64,000 nt of DNA from JBFMGD01 sp040751775 (GTDB lineage: Bacteria; Bacillota; Dethiobacteria; DTU022). Positions 33,942-43,595 of the stretch are shown here, in pieces. How positions within the stretch are numbered: position 1 is the first letter of the stretch; the number at the start of each line of letters is the position of its first letter. Made by a program: the position numbers and the translations under genes. The notes under the pieces were generated by a model, which saw only the letters and a list, made by a program, of their open reading frames with translations, was not told where the DNA came from and made no database searches. The stretch covers positions 1 to 64,000 of the forward strand of contig JBFMGD010000001.1 in the NCBI GenBank assembly GCA_040751775.1. Reading direction: 5' to 3'.

Positions 33942-34391
33942 ATGTACAAGTACATAACGCCATCCTTCTCCGCAAAACCCATGGTGGAGAATGAAAACGC
34001 CGCCAGGGAAGCGACTCGCGGCTATATCAAGCAGCGGTATCCCAGCTATACAAGTATATTCAGGGGCATTGGCGATGTGATCGGAGTGGAGACGCCGGAT
34101 GTGGTCCTTAATGCCCTGAACAGATTCGGCGGCGGCGTTGCCGGGACGATCAACATGTGCGGTTGTGTCACCGAGGGGTTGGTCCTGCTGGGGCTTATCC
34201 TCGGTGAAGAGGTCAGCGCGGCCAAGATCTTTCAGAATAAAATGCCCTCTTTGGTTCATAATCAAGAACTTTCGAGCAGTGAAAAAGCGGGAGCGGTTTA
34301 AAAATTGCATCCTCATCATGGAAGAAACAGCGGTGATGCTCATCGGACTGCTACTGGAGATCGAGGGAAAAGGGATAACCCTCGGCCTGTA
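33942..34391 (+). pseudogene. C_GCAxxG_C_C-type redox protein, frameshifted at its end
   Basis: The first frame (33942-34301) gives NENAAREATRGYIKQRYPSY, then FGGGVAGTINMCGCVTEG and GLILGEE. The GxxxxMCGCVTEGLVLLGLILG segment matches the Cys-Gly-rich core of the C_GCAxxG_C_C family, putative redox proteins. The frame then ends EKAGAV-stop, while a shifted frame from about 34290 continues KKRERFKNCILIMEETAVML and stops at 34391, supplying the C-terminal Cys of the family. One frameshift would restore it. The gene starts 49 bp after glyS and may be co-transcribed. Confidence 0.5.
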
Positions 34392-34418
34392 GCGTCCGGC
34401 GTCCAGGGCCGGCCACAT

Positions 34419-34446
34419 AAAGGCCCGGCATTTCCGCCGGGCCTTT
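34419..34446. terminator. Bidirectional hairpin terminator
   Basis: AAAGGCCCGGC and GCCGGGCCTTT form an 11-bp perfect stem with a 6-base loop between two convergent genes. The right arm recurs as TTTCCGCCGGGCCTTT at 36009-36024. Confidence 0.75.
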
Positions 34447-34465
34447 GAGGTTCTTAAAACGCGGT

Positions 34466-35857
34466 CTATTTAATTCCCAAATCGTTTAAAATGTCATCCC
34501 ACGGTATATATCCTTCTGTAACGGGCGGGTGCAGTCCAAATGCATTGTCAGTATTGGTGGTCCAGGTATCGCCGTCTTGGGTCATTCCTACTTCATAGTC
34601 ATTATATCTCAGGACCTGTATCAACGGATATTGTTCAGCCATTTCTTTAAGACACGCGGCGCTCATATTGGTCGTTGCACCTTCAGTCTCCAAAAACGGC
34701 TTGATGTTCCCGCCGTTATAGATTGCCTGAGCGTAACTTAATGATGAAATATGGTAGGCCTCAGTCTCGGAGCATACCGCCATTACCAAACCGTCCAGGG
34801 CCGGACTTCCCATCGCGTTTTGCTCTGTTGCCTGTTCATCTCTCATTTTAAAATCTGCCGGCAGCGAGGTTGTGTCAAACTTTACATAAAACTCACAGAT
34901 CACTTTGCCTTCGTAGTTTTCATAAAACCCTGTCCCATCAGAAACAAACAACTTGAACACGCCGGTGCTTTTCCCGTCGTCCAAAGTAAAAGCTTTTTCA
35001 TAAGGCAATCTGGCAGAAAGCAGGCTGTCGCCGGCACTGCTTTCATCAGCACCTGTTGTCATTGTAAAGGTCATTGTCAGCAACAATAGAACAACCGCAG
35101 CCACCCATAAAACTACACTTAATAAACATCCTTTGGAAGCAAGCTTCCGCTGCACAAAACCAAATCCCGCCAGGATAAGCGCTCCAATAATCCAACCAAC
35201 CATATTGACAGACATTAGCGCGAACATTATTACGGTAATAGCGCCTAAAATAATCAACGTTATCAGCCCCAGTGTCTCTGCCTTATTTTTCGGCGCGGGG
35301 GCTTTGCCCTGTGCATGAAACGCTCCTTGCGAATGATCAAATTGCGGCTTGGATTGCTGCTGATCCTGCGTTCGATCAGGCACTACCTGTGGGGGTGGCT
35401 CCAGTGGCTTAGTTTCCGGGGCATATCCCGCCGGGTAGACAGCCTTTTTCTTGTTAAGGACAGTCTTGAAATTCCAACCATGCGCCTTGGCGATTTCCTT
35501 GACCGTCTTGGGGATAGCTCCCAGATTAAGAGTGTATTCATACGCTTTGCCGTCGGGACCGTACTGGACGCTTTTTACCTTGCGAAACAGCGTTTTCCCG
35601 CTTTGAAACGATGAGCTGTTTTCACCGCCGAATGACAGACCGTGCCCCACCTCGGTTGTTTTTTCATACATATAGACCGTGTTATCCTGCTCGTTTGCAA
35701 ATACCGAAGCCTCATAGCTTATTTTTTTGCTTCCCGTACTCCATCCGGCATCCAGGAATTCTGTGTTAATGGTAAAATCGGCATCATTTCCCTCGTGCGC
35801 AACTATCCCCAGTGCCTCCATCTTGTTGCGAATTTCGGATATAATTTGTGCCTTCAT
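34466..35857 (-). CDS. Hypothetical three-helix membrane protein
   Basis: A 463-residue protein I do not recognise. Residues 1-140 form a soluble N-terminal domain (KYSYE-like strands; SVQYGPDGKAYEYTLNLG). A Pro/Gln-rich linker follows (about 145-190), then three hydrophobic helices at about 196-218, 220-238 and 248-268. A C-terminal domain of about 190 residues (DGKSTGVFKLFVSDGTGFYE; WTTNTDNAFGLHP) is probably outside the cell. Base composition is more AT-rich than its neighbours, and a 16-bp direct repeat flanks the gene, which may mean it was inserted. A TTGACA box on the minus strand at 35925-35930 could be its -35 element. Confidence 0.7.
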   Translation of the reverse strand: MKAQIISEIRNKMEALGIVAHEGNDADFTINTEFLDAGWSTGSKKISYEASVFANEQDNTVYMYEKTTEVGHGLSFGGENSSSFQSGKTLFRKVKSVQYGPDGKAYEYTLNLGAIPKTVKEIAKAHGWNFKTVLNKKKAVYPAGYAPETKPLEPPPQVVPDRTQDQQQSKPQFDHSQGAFHAQGKAPAPKNKAETLGLITLIILGAITVIMFALMSVNMVGWIIGALILAGFGFVQRKLASKGCLLSVVLWVAAVVLLLLTMTFTMTTGADESSAGDSLLSARLPYEKAFTLDDGKSTGVFKLFVSDGTGFYENYEGKVICEFYVKFDTTSLPADFKMRDEQATEQNAMGSPALDGLVMAVCSETEAYHISSLSYAQAIYNGGNIKPFLETEGATTNMSAACLKEMAEQYPLIQVLRYNDYEVGMTQDGDTWTTNTDNAFGLHPPVTEGYIPWDDILNDLGIK

Positions 35858-36008
35858 GCATATCCTCTTTTCTTTTTATAACATGGTAATAATATATTTC
35901 TAGTTTTATCAATTATAAAATTTTTGTCAAGAACCATTTGCTATCTTTGAACAAAACTTGATATGTAAATGATATGTAAGGCTTTTATAAGTACAAAAGA
36001 TCCGGAAA

Positions 36009-36024
36009 TTTCCGCCGGGCCTTT
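36009..36024. repeat. 16-bp direct repeat, second copy
   Basis: TTTCCGCCGGGCCTTT here is identical to 34431-34446, where it is part of a terminator. The pair brackets the AT-rich hypothetical membrane protein gene. Confidence 0.6.
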
Positions 36025-36031
36025 ATTTATT

Positions 36032-36457
36032 CTAGTCTTTTGAACTTAGCACCAAACGCTTCTGCTCCACGGTCACGCTCTTGGCCAGGTTGCGCGGCTG
36101 GTCAACATCAGCGCCCCGGCGGACGGCCGTATGATAGGCCAGGAACTGCAGCGGCATGACCGCAATGATCGGCGTCAGCAGCGGGTGGGCCCTGGGTATT
36201 CTCAAGACATGGTTTGATTTGTTGGCAACCGCCTCGTCTCCCTCGTTGATCAGTGATATGACGATACCGTTCCGGTTGTGCACCTGTTCGACCTGGCTGA
36301 TCATCTTTTCGTAGACGTTGTCCTGCGGGACCAGGCAGATGACCGGCATATCCCGGTCGATCAGGGCAACCGGATAATTCAGGCCCCGCCCCAGGAACAG
36401 AAAATGTTCTTTTTGGTGATACAGCTTAACCAGCGACTCGTAATCGTTGTAGATTAA
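36032..36457 (-). pseudogene. GlmS C-terminal remnant with internal deletion
   Basis: The minus strand reads YHQKEHFLFLGRGLNYPVAL directly into IDRDMPVICLVPQDNVYEKM, then ISLINEGDEA, PLQFLAYHTAVRRGADVDQP and a final RNLAKSVTVE. This is the last SIS domain of glutamine-fructose-6-phosphate aminotransferase. About 30 residues normally found between YPVA and LID (the EGALKLKEISYIHAEAY region with catalytic Glu and His) are missing in frame. A stop lies directly upstream at 36458-36460. The glutaminase domain and first SIS domain are gone. A working glmS must lie elsewhere if the cell needs it. Confidence 0.8.
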
Positions 36458-36618
36458 TCAACTTTCCCTGCGCCCGGCAGATATTAAGCCAGCCATTTAT
36501 TTGATGCGACATGGCAATATTCCCATCGTTATTATAAGCAATGCTAACGCTTCGTGTCCGTAAAAAAATCTGTGATGGATAATTTCTGGATACTAACACA
36601 ACATAAAATAATCAACGC

Positions 36619-37128
36619 ATGATGAGGGATATTATGAAAAAGATTTCAGACCGGTTTTTACTGGGCTTAGTAGCAGGCTTAGGTGGTAACCTGGTAAAAG
36701 TAACTGTCGAACGAGCCGCTATTCCATTGTTAGGGTTTAACGAAACTGGAGCAAAGAAAGCCGGCGGCATTTTCCTGAAAAAGAAGGATGTCAGTTCTTC
36801 CCCGGGGAAAGTTCTTGGGTTGATTGCTGATAATATGATCGCTGCAGGGCTTGGGATTACGTGCATATACTGGTTAACGCTGATGGGAAAGGATAATTAT
36901 CTCTTAAAGGGAGCCACTCTCGGCGCCGCCGAATGGACTGCTCTTTATGGCGTAACATCACAATTAGGAGCAACCAATATTTTCCCAACAACCCCCAAAA
37001 ACGGACTGGTTTCATTTTTGTCACATCTTGCCTTTGGCGCAACCAAAACGGCTATTGCTGTAAACCTGGGAGATAGCCGCTTATTTCAGCCGCAAAACTT
37101 GACCAAAACGATGACACTTGAGGATTAG
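36619..37128 (+). CDS. Conserved hypothetical membrane protein
   Basis: A 169-residue protein with about four hydrophobic segments (around residues 13-30, 63-88, 95-115 and 132-150). Features such as DRFLLGLVAGLGGNLVKVTVE and the spacing of Gly-rich helices occur in small membrane proteins of clostridial spore formers that I have seen only as hypothetical. The likely start is the ATG at 36619 or 36634; the second, beginning MKKISDRFLLG, is the more typical N-terminus. No neighbour suggests a role. Coding status rests on length and helix pattern. Confidence 0.6.
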   Translation: MMRDIMKKISDRFLLGLVAGLGGNLVKVTVERAAIPLLGFNETGAKKAGGIFLKKKDVSSSPGKVLGLIADNMIAAGLGITCIYWLTLMGKDNYLLKGATLGAAEWTALYGVTSQLGATNIFPTTPKNGLVSFLSHLAFGATKTAIAVNLGDSRLFQPQNLTKTMTLED

Positions 37129-37716
37129 AACGGTGATCTAGTTTAGCATTTTTGTTTAATGCCTAAAAACAAAGTAGAGGCTTGTTAAAGGAAAAAGGAA
37201 CTGCATAATTTGGTTCGGACAGTATAAGAATGAGCAATATCGGAATAAGCAAAATATTTGTTATTCCGGTTACACCCAGCCCTTTTGTATCAAGTTCAGT
37301 TCATCTGTACTTTATGATAAGTGTAAATCGTTCTTGCCAGTATAAGCAATTTCATAAATTAATCTTATAGAGGCGTATTAAACATAAAATGAACATTTCA
37401 TGAACATTAAAAACCATAGTATGTTAATATTTTCCTACTTATATATTTATAGCAACTTTTGTTTCGATTTATTTGATTAGAGAAACTTCTCTAGCAGTAG
37501 TGATTAACAACACACTGTAGCCGCACAGGATCGCACCGTCACATTCTTGGCCGAATTCGCGGTTGGTCGACAGCCCTCCGGCGTAGGCTAATTCTTTATG
37601 TCCTGCGCGTTTTTATTCTGGTATATGATTATTATAAAGAAGAGAAGGATTTGTTGCTGAAAACGCCAAATCTGTAGATAGCCAGTTATCGAGGAGCGGC
37701 TGCTTTATCTTAAGGA
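37129..37716. other. AT-rich spacer without a clear gene
   Basis: The first 370 bases are strongly AT-rich with no open frame of note. Between about 37490 and 37605 composition rises, and the minus strand can be read as AYAGGLSTNREFGQECDGA, then LCGYSVLLI. It looks like a protein fragment but I do not recognise it. I see no structured RNA or repeat. Confidence 0.3.
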
Positions 37717-40700
37717 GTGGAGGTCGTTTCGATTACATTTATAGCTGATTTTCATATCCACTCAAAATACTCAAGGGCGACAAGCAGGGATTGCGTGCCT
37801 GAGTCGCTCGATCTTTGGGCGCGCCGCAAAGGGATTGGCGTTATCGGCACAGGTGATTTCACTCATCCGGCCTGGCGCGAGGAATTAAAGGAGAAACTTA
37901 TCCCCTCGGGAGACGGCCTTTATACCCTAAAGGATGATTACCGCAAAGCGGAACAGAGCGCGGGAACAGATATTATCCCTCACTTCATCGTAACCGGTGA
38001 GATCAGCTCAATCTATAAAAAGAACGGCAAAGTTAGGAAGGTACATAACCTGATCCTGCTGCCCGGCCTGGAGCAGGCCGCGTCAATCTCGCACCGGCTC
38101 GAGGTTATCGGCAATTTGCACTCAGACGGCAGGCCGATACTGGGCCTTGACAGCAGGGATCTGCTCGAGATAGTGCTCGAAATCTGCCCGGAGGCCATAT
38201 TTATCCCCGCACACATCTGGACGCCGCATTTCTCACTGCACGGTGCCTATTCCGGCTTTGACGACATCAGCGAGTGTTTCGAAGATCTAACAGGCCATGT
38301 CTATGCGCTTGAAACAGGTCTATCTTCCGACCCGCCGATGAACTGGCGCCTTTCCGCGCTGGACAGATTCGCGCTGGTTTCCAACTCAGACGCGCATTCT
38401 CCGGCCAACCTGGGCAGAGAGGCAAACATCTTTCATACCGGGCTTTCATACCGGTGCATATGGGATGCGTTAAGAAACCGCGGCGCAAAAGAGTTTCACG
38501 GCACGATCGAGTTTTTCCCGGAGGAAGGCAAGTACCACTACGACGGCCACAGGACCTGCAAGATATACTGGAAGCCCGCAGATACGAAAATCGCGGGAGG
38601 AATCTGCCCCGTATGCGGCGGCAAGATTACCGTGGGGGTGCTTCACCGGGTCGAAACCCTTGCGGACAGGTTCGACGGGTTCGTCCCTGCGTCGGCCAGG
38701 CATTTTGAAAGCCTGGTGCCGCTTCACGAAGTGATTGCCGCCTCAATCGGTTTTACCACCGCCTGTAAGAAGGTAAAGCAAAAGTACGATGACCTGATCC
38801 GGAACCTCGGTTCAGAACTGTTTATCCTCCGCGAGGCCTCGCTGAACAAGATTGAGCAGGCGGCAGGACCGTGTGTCGCTGAAGGCATCCGCAGGCTGAG
38901 GCGAGGTCAAGTTGATATACAGCCCGGGTTTGACGGTGAATACGGTAAAATTAAGATCATGGACAAACGCGAAATCGAGATGCTTTCCGGCCAGATATGC
39001 TTGATTAACGATACAAGCTATCCGAAAAGCCCCTCGAAATCCAAAACGATCATGGATCAAAAGAATTCGTCCGTGGAAGCCGCCCCGGCACCGGTATTAG
39101 CGGGCAACAGTGCGCCGGAAGGCAGCGAGGATACCGCGAAAAACACTCCCGTGGACTTTCCCTTCGGGTTGAACCGGGAGCAGTGGGAAGCCGTTTCTTC
39201 CGCCGGCCCGGCCATTGCGGTTACAGCCGGGCCCGGGACCGGGAAAACCAATACACTGGTGTGCCGGATCGCGTACCTTGTTGAAAAATGCGGTGTCCAC
39301 CCTTCGCGGATAACCGCCGTCACCTTTACCAATAAGGCGGCAGCCGAGATGCGGCACCGCCTGGAGAAACATTTCGGAGACAAGCGCATAACGGGTCCAA
39401 TGACCATCGGTACATTCCATGCTATCTGCCTGCAAATATTAACCGCATGGAAAGACAAGAATCTTACTATTATTGACGAGAGCGATGCCGTTTCCATGAT
39501 CGAGGCGATACAAAAAGAACTGAATTTGAAAATTTCACCGCGGGAACTTCTAAGAGAGATAGCGCTGCTGAAAAACGGTATAACGCCGGGGGGAGAGCAG
39601 GGAAAATCGGGTGTTCCGGCCGAAGCATTCGCTCGATATTGCGCGCGGCTTAGGCGTTACGGTGTCATGGACTATGACGATATCCTCCTCGAAGTACTTG
39701 AGCGGTTTGAGTGTAGAGACTCGTGGTATCCGGCGGCCGGTGGCAGCCTGAAAAACTCTTTCACGCATTTGCTGGTGGATGAGTTCCAGGATTTAAACGG
39801 GGTTCAATACCGCTTGATTAAAGAATGGAGCAGAAAAAGCGACAGTATTTTTATAATCGGTGACCCCGACCAGTCCATTTACGGTTTCCGGGGCTCCGAT
39901 TTTCGTTACTTTGAAAGGCTCAAAAAAGATTTCCCCGCTCTGCGGCACGTTCGCTTAACACGGAACTACCGCTCCACACCTGAGATTATCGAATGTGCCA
40001 AATCAATAATCATAAGGGAAACCGCCGGGGGAGGCGCCCGATCTCTGAAAGCAAAAAGGGCAAGCGGGGCCGGGGTACGGCTGATTAAAATTGATAACGA
40101 GTTCTCGGAAGCGCTGCTTGTGGTCAGAGAAATCAACCGCATCGTTGGCGGCATTGATATGCTTGCTGCGCACAGGCCGCCGGGATTTAACAGCAAAAGC
40201 CCCACGGCGAGATACCCGCGAAGCTTCTCCGATATTGCAGTCCTCTTCCGCACCAACCGCCAGGCGAAAATACTGGAGCATTACTTTTTAAAAGAGGGCA
40301 TCCCTTACATGGTCGCCGGGCGGGACGAGTTTCTTTCAGAGAGGTCAGTGCGCGAGGCGATGGCGTTTTTCCGGTTTTTGCTTAACCCCGGGGATATCGC
40401 GTCGCTAATGGTATGCCTGAAAGCAGATTGCACAGATGCGGCAGGCCGGCATAAAGAAATCGTGGATGGTTACGCTGACGGCGAGAAAAGCATAATTTCC
40501 CTCGCCAGGCTCATTGAAGGGATTCAACCTCAGGCTGCTGAACCGGGCCAACCGCGCCAATTCATGGAAATGGTGCAAAAATATAAAGCGATCATCGATC
40601 AAGAAAAGCCGGCGAAGATTATCGAATCCTGGATTAAGGACAACAATCTGTCGAGCGAAAGGTGCATGGAGCTGCTATTGCAAACGTCTGTCATGCATAG

Positions 40701-41088
40701 CGAAATGTCTTCCTTCATCCAAAACCTGATGTTGGGCCGCGATAGCGATATTGTCCGCAGCGGCGGCAAGGTTTATACGCCGGATGCGGTTTTCTTGATG
40801 ACCATGCACGCGGCCAAAGGCCTAGAATTCCCCGTGGTTTTCATCTGCGGGGTGAATGACGGCCTCGTTCCAATGCGGAGCAGCACTGGCGACCTTGATC
40901 TTGACGAGGAGAGACGGCTTTTCTATGTCGGGATGACCAGGGCGCGGGACGAGCTAATTCTGCTGGCCTGCCGCGCCCCTTCTCCTTTTCTGGCCGGCAT
41001 ACCTGAAGAGCAGCTGATTAGGGAGAGCGCTTTAACGCAAAAACAAGGGCCTTCATACAAGCAAGCCACACTTTTTGATAAAATTTAA
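37717..41088 (+). CDS. EndoQ-UvrD fusion (PHP nuclease plus superfamily 1 helicase)
   Basis: A 1123-residue repair protein. Residues 1-415 are endonuclease Q: the PHP metal motif ADFHIHSKYSRATS at the N-terminus, GTGDFTHP (about 43), PAHIWTPHFSL (about 167), SNSDAHSP (about 228) and a zinc ribbon CPVC near 295. EndoQ cuts 5' of deaminated bases and abasic sites. Residues 455-1123 are a UvrD/Rep helicase: NREQWEAVSS, Walker A AGPGTGKT (about 505), DEFQD (about 687), GDPDQSIYGFRG (about 715) and TMHAAKGLEFP (about 1028). GTG at 37717 overlaps the GGAG site; an ATT at 37732, just before FIADFHIH, is better spaced. Fusion implies nicking and unwinding in one chain. Confidence 0.9.
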   Translation: MEVVSITFIADFHIHSKYSRATSRDCVPESLDLWARRKGIGVIGTGDFTHPAWREELKEKLIPSGDGLYTLKDDYRKAEQSAGTDIIPHFIVTGEISSIYKKNGKVRKVHNLILLPGLEQAASISHRLEVIGNLHSDGRPILGLDSRDLLEIVLEICPEAIFIPAHIWTPHFSLHGAYSGFDDISECFEDLTGHVYALETGLSSDPPMNWRLSALDRFALVSNSDAHSPANLGREANIFHTGLSYRCIWDALRNRGAKEFHGTIEFFPEEGKYHYDGHRTCKIYWKPADTKIAGGICPVCGGKITVGVLHRVETLADRFDGFVPASARHFESLVPLHEVIAASIGFTTACKKVKQKYDDLIRNLGSELFILREASLNKIEQAAGPCVAEGIRRLRRGQVDIQPGFDGEYGKIKIMDKREIEMLSGQICLINDTSYPKSPSKSKTIMDQKNSSVEAAPAPVLAGNSAPEGSEDTAKNTPVDFPFGLNREQWEAVSSAGPAIAVTAGPGTGKTNTLVCRIAYLVEKCGVHPSRITAVTFTNKAAAEMRHRLEKHFGDKRITGPMTIGTFHAICLQILTAWKDKNLTIIDESDAVSMIEAIQKELNLKISPRELLREIALLKNGITPGGEQGKSGVPAEAFARYCARLRRYGVMDYDDILLEVLERFECRDSWYPAAGGSLKNSFTHLLVDEFQDLNGVQYRLIKEWSRKSDSIFIIGDPDQSIYGFRGSDFRYFERLKKDFPALRHVRLTRNYRSTPEIIECAKSIIIRETAGGGARSLKAKRASGAGVRLIKIDNEFSEALLVVREINRIVGGIDMLAAHRPPGFNSKSPTARYPRSFSDIAVLFRTNRQAKILEHYFLKEGIPYMVAGRDEFLSERSVREAMAFFRFLLNPGDIASLMVCLKADCTDAAGRHKEIVDGYADGEKSIISLARLIEGIQPQAAEPGQPRQFMEMVQKYKAIIDQEKPAKIIESWIKDNNLSSERCMELLLQTSVMHSEMSSFIQNLMLGRDSDIVRSGGKVYTPDAVFLMTMHAAKGLEFPVVFICGVNDGLVPMRSSTGDLDLDEERRLFYVGMTRARDELILLACRAPSPFLAGIPEEQLIRESALTQKQGPSYKQATLFDKI

Positions 41089-41101
41089 TTGTTTCTTTAC
41101 G

Positions 41102-42949
41102 TCATTTATGGGCGCGTCCATGCCGGGGTTTGATTAAACATTTTTTACCGAAACCAATCAAGTCATCCCGCCTCTCCTTTTTTAAAGCCTCAATGACCAG
41201 GGCATAGTTTTGCGGTTTCGCGTACTGGATTAAAGCTCTTTGCATCGCTCTCTCATGGGGCGATTTAGGCACATAGACTCTCTTCATCGTCCGGGGATCC
41301 AATTCCGTATAATACATGCAGGTGGACAGGGTCCCCGGTGTGGGATAAAAATCCTGAACCTGTTCAGGCATATACCCCAAATCCCTAATATATTCGGCCA
41401 GTTGGATCGCCGCGTTTAAGTCGGAGCCGGGATGACTGGACATAAAGTAGGGGACCAAAAATTGATTCAGGCCATGCTTTTGATTGATCGCCTCATATTT
41501 ATGTTTAAACCTTTCATATACTTTTTGACCCGGCTTGCCCATCTTTTCGAGAACCGAAGGCGCGATATGTTCCGGGGCCACCTTCAGCTGCCCGCTGACA
41601 TGATAGCGGCATAGCTCGTCAAAGAAGGTGTCATCCTGGTCATAAATCAAATAATCATACCTGATCCCGGAACGGATGAAAACCTTTTTAACCCCTTTCA
41701 GGCCGCGCAGCTTTCTTAAAAGCGTAAGATATTCGGAGTGGTCAATTTCTAAGTTTTTACAAGGCCCAGGGGACAAACACTGTTTATCCCGGCAGACACC
41801 GCGTTTCTTCTGAATTTGGCATGCTTTGCTTCTGAAGTTGGCCGTTGGCCCCCCGACATCGTGAATATAGCCTTTAAAGTCGGGATCCTCAATCATCTCC
41901 TTTGCTTCCTCTACGATCGAGGAAATACTTCTGGCTTGGATGGCTCTGCCCTGATGAAAATGCAAAGCGCAAAAACTGCACCCTCCAAAACAACCCCTGC
42001 TGCTGACCAGGCTGTGTTTTACTTCGGTTATCGCCGGCACCCCACCTGATTCTTCATATACGGGATGATAGGTTTTTTTAAAGGGCAGCCGGTAAATCTG
42101 GTCCAACTCTTCCGTTGACAGGGGCTCTGCCGGAGGGTTTTGTACGACCACAGTATTCTGATACGGTTCTATTAGTGAGACGGCACTGATCGGATCGGTA
42201 TTTTTATATTGAATGATAAAACTTTTGGCGAACAACTCTTTTGAAGCAATTATCTCGTCATAGGATGGTAGTATTTTTTTATCGGCGATATCATCAATAG
42301 TAAAAGAAGGCCGGCAGGCAGGTGTTGGGCTATCTCCTTTTAAACTGTACACGGTTCCCCTGACATAAGTAATATCGGCAATGGAAAGCCCGCTTTCCAG
42401 AGCTTCCGCTACTTCGATCACCTGTTTTTCGCCCATACCATATATAAGGAGGTCCGCTTTGGCATCGAGAAGGATCGAGCGGCGCACCTTGTTATCCCAG
42501 TAGTCATAGTGGGCCAGCCTGCGTAAACTGGCCTCGATCCCGCCCAATATAACCGGCACTTTTTTATAGGCTTCTTTCACCTTCTGTGAATAGACGATAG
42601 TAGCCCGGTCCGGACGCAGCCCCCCCTGGCCGCCGGGAGAATACGCATCCTGTTTTCTTCTTTTTTTGGCTGCTGTATAATGATTAACCATGGAATCAAT
42701 ATTGCCGCCGCTGATTAAAAAACCAAGTACAGGTTTACCCAATTTTTTAAACTCATTTAAATCACGCCAGTCTGGTTGAGCAATAATGCCTACCTTGAAG
42801 CCGTGCGCCTCTAGTAGCCTCCCGATAATGGCCACCCCAAAAGAAGGATGGTCGACATAAGCGTCACCGCTAATAATAACAAAATCAAGCCGGTCCCATC
42901 CCCGGTGCTGCATATCTACTCGTGATTGAGGTAAAAAATCTGTGGTCAT
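41102..42949 (-). CDS. YgiQ-family radical SAM protein
   Basis: A 615-residue radical SAM protein. The 4Fe-4S motif CxxxCxxC appears as RGCFGGCSFC (about residue 316), preceded by the family-typical VVQNPPAEPLSTEELDQIY, and the N-terminal FVIISGDAYVDHPSFGVAII is a strong YgiQ marker. The C-terminus has KPGQ...YERFK and YPTPGTLSTCMYYT. The reaction is unknown; the fold has a B12-like N-terminal region. GGAGGAGC precedes the ATG. It converges with the EndoQ-UvrD gene, with 13 bases between stops. Confidence 0.93.
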   Translation of the reverse strand: MTTDFLPQSRVDMQHRGWDRLDFVIISGDAYVDHPSFGVAIIGRLLEAHGFKVGIIAQPDWRDLNEFKKLGKPVLGFLISGGNIDSMVNHYTAAKKRRKQDAYSPGGQGGLRPDRATIVYSQKVKEAYKKVPVILGGIEASLRRLAHYDYWDNKVRRSILLDAKADLLIYGMGEKQVIEVAEALESGLSIADITYVRGTVYSLKGDSPTPACRPSFTIDDIADKKILPSYDEIIASKELFAKSFIIQYKNTDPISAVSLIEPYQNTVVVQNPPAEPLSTEELDQIYRLPFKKTYHPVYEESGGVPAITEVKHSLVSSRGCFGGCSFCALHFHQGRAIQARSISSIVEEAKEMIEDPDFKGYIHDVGGPTANFRSKACQIQKKRGVCRDKQCLSPGPCKNLEIDHSEYLTLLRKLRGLKGVKKVFIRSGIRYDYLIYDQDDTFFDELCRYHVSGQLKVAPEHIAPSVLEKMGKPGQKVYERFKHKYEAINQKHGLNQFLVPYFMSSHPGSDLNAAIQLAEYIRDLGYMPEQVQDFYPTPGTLSTCMYYTELDPRTMKRVYVPKSPHERAMQRALIQYAKPQNYALVIEALKKERRDDLIGFGKKCLIKPRHGRAHK

Positions 42950-43168
42950 AGCTGCTCCTCCTACTACAGATATAATAACCCATTATCATCTTAAAGAGGT
43001 AGCACTTGCTCTCCCGAAAACACAATGTTTTTCTGCCAAATAATCAAGTTGAAGGTAAAGCGCCGGCTTCAGGGCAGACTAATATATAAGTTGACACAGT
43101 ATTTACCGGCAGGAAAATGTTATCGGATCGTCTAAAAATAAGGATGAAATAACATTAAGGGAGATGAA

Positions 43169-43462
43169 ATGATGATCGGTTTGGTGGCTGTGCTTAAAAT
43201 CAAGGCCGGCACGGAAGAAAAGGTGGTCAAGGCCTGCATCAAAATGGCCGAAGCGGTGCGCATGCATGAAAAAGAATGCATCCTTTATGAGCCTTACATG
43301 CCTGTAGACGAGACGCCCAAGATAGTGTTCATCGAAAAATACACCGGGATGGAAGCATTCGAAGAACACCGCCGGTCGCCGCATTACCAGGAGTTCAGGC
43401 TAGCAATCGAGGATGCACTGGAAGGACCGCCCGAAGTAACCGTACTAAAACCGCTCGGATAA
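43169..43462 (+). CDS. ABM-domain protein (putative quinol monooxygenase)
   Basis: A 97-residue single-domain protein of the dimeric alpha/beta-barrel ABM fold: IGLVAVLKIKAGTEEKVVKA at the start, then CILYEPYMPVDETPKIVFIEKY and EAFEEHRRSPHYQEF. The Tyr/Trp-Phe pattern and HRRSPHY turn are typical of YgiN-like proteins, which oxidise quinols or act in cofactor-free oxygenation. AGGGAGATG precedes the double ATG. In an anaerobe the role could instead be redox sensing or binding; the sequence does not decide. Confidence 0.8.
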   Translation: MMIGLVAVLKIKAGTEEKVVKACIKMAEAVRMHEKECILYEPYMPVDETPKIVFIEKYTGMEAFEEHRRSPHYQEFRLAIEDALEGPPEVTVLKPLG

Positions 43463-43595
43463 CCCGCGCCGGCGCTTAATTGCAACCACATGATAAATCG
43501 GAATCCTTGACTTGGTGCCCACGGAGGTCAATCCTGATACTACTCGGCAAACTCCCTATCCTTACATCAAAATTGAAACCTTATGCGGATATAAT

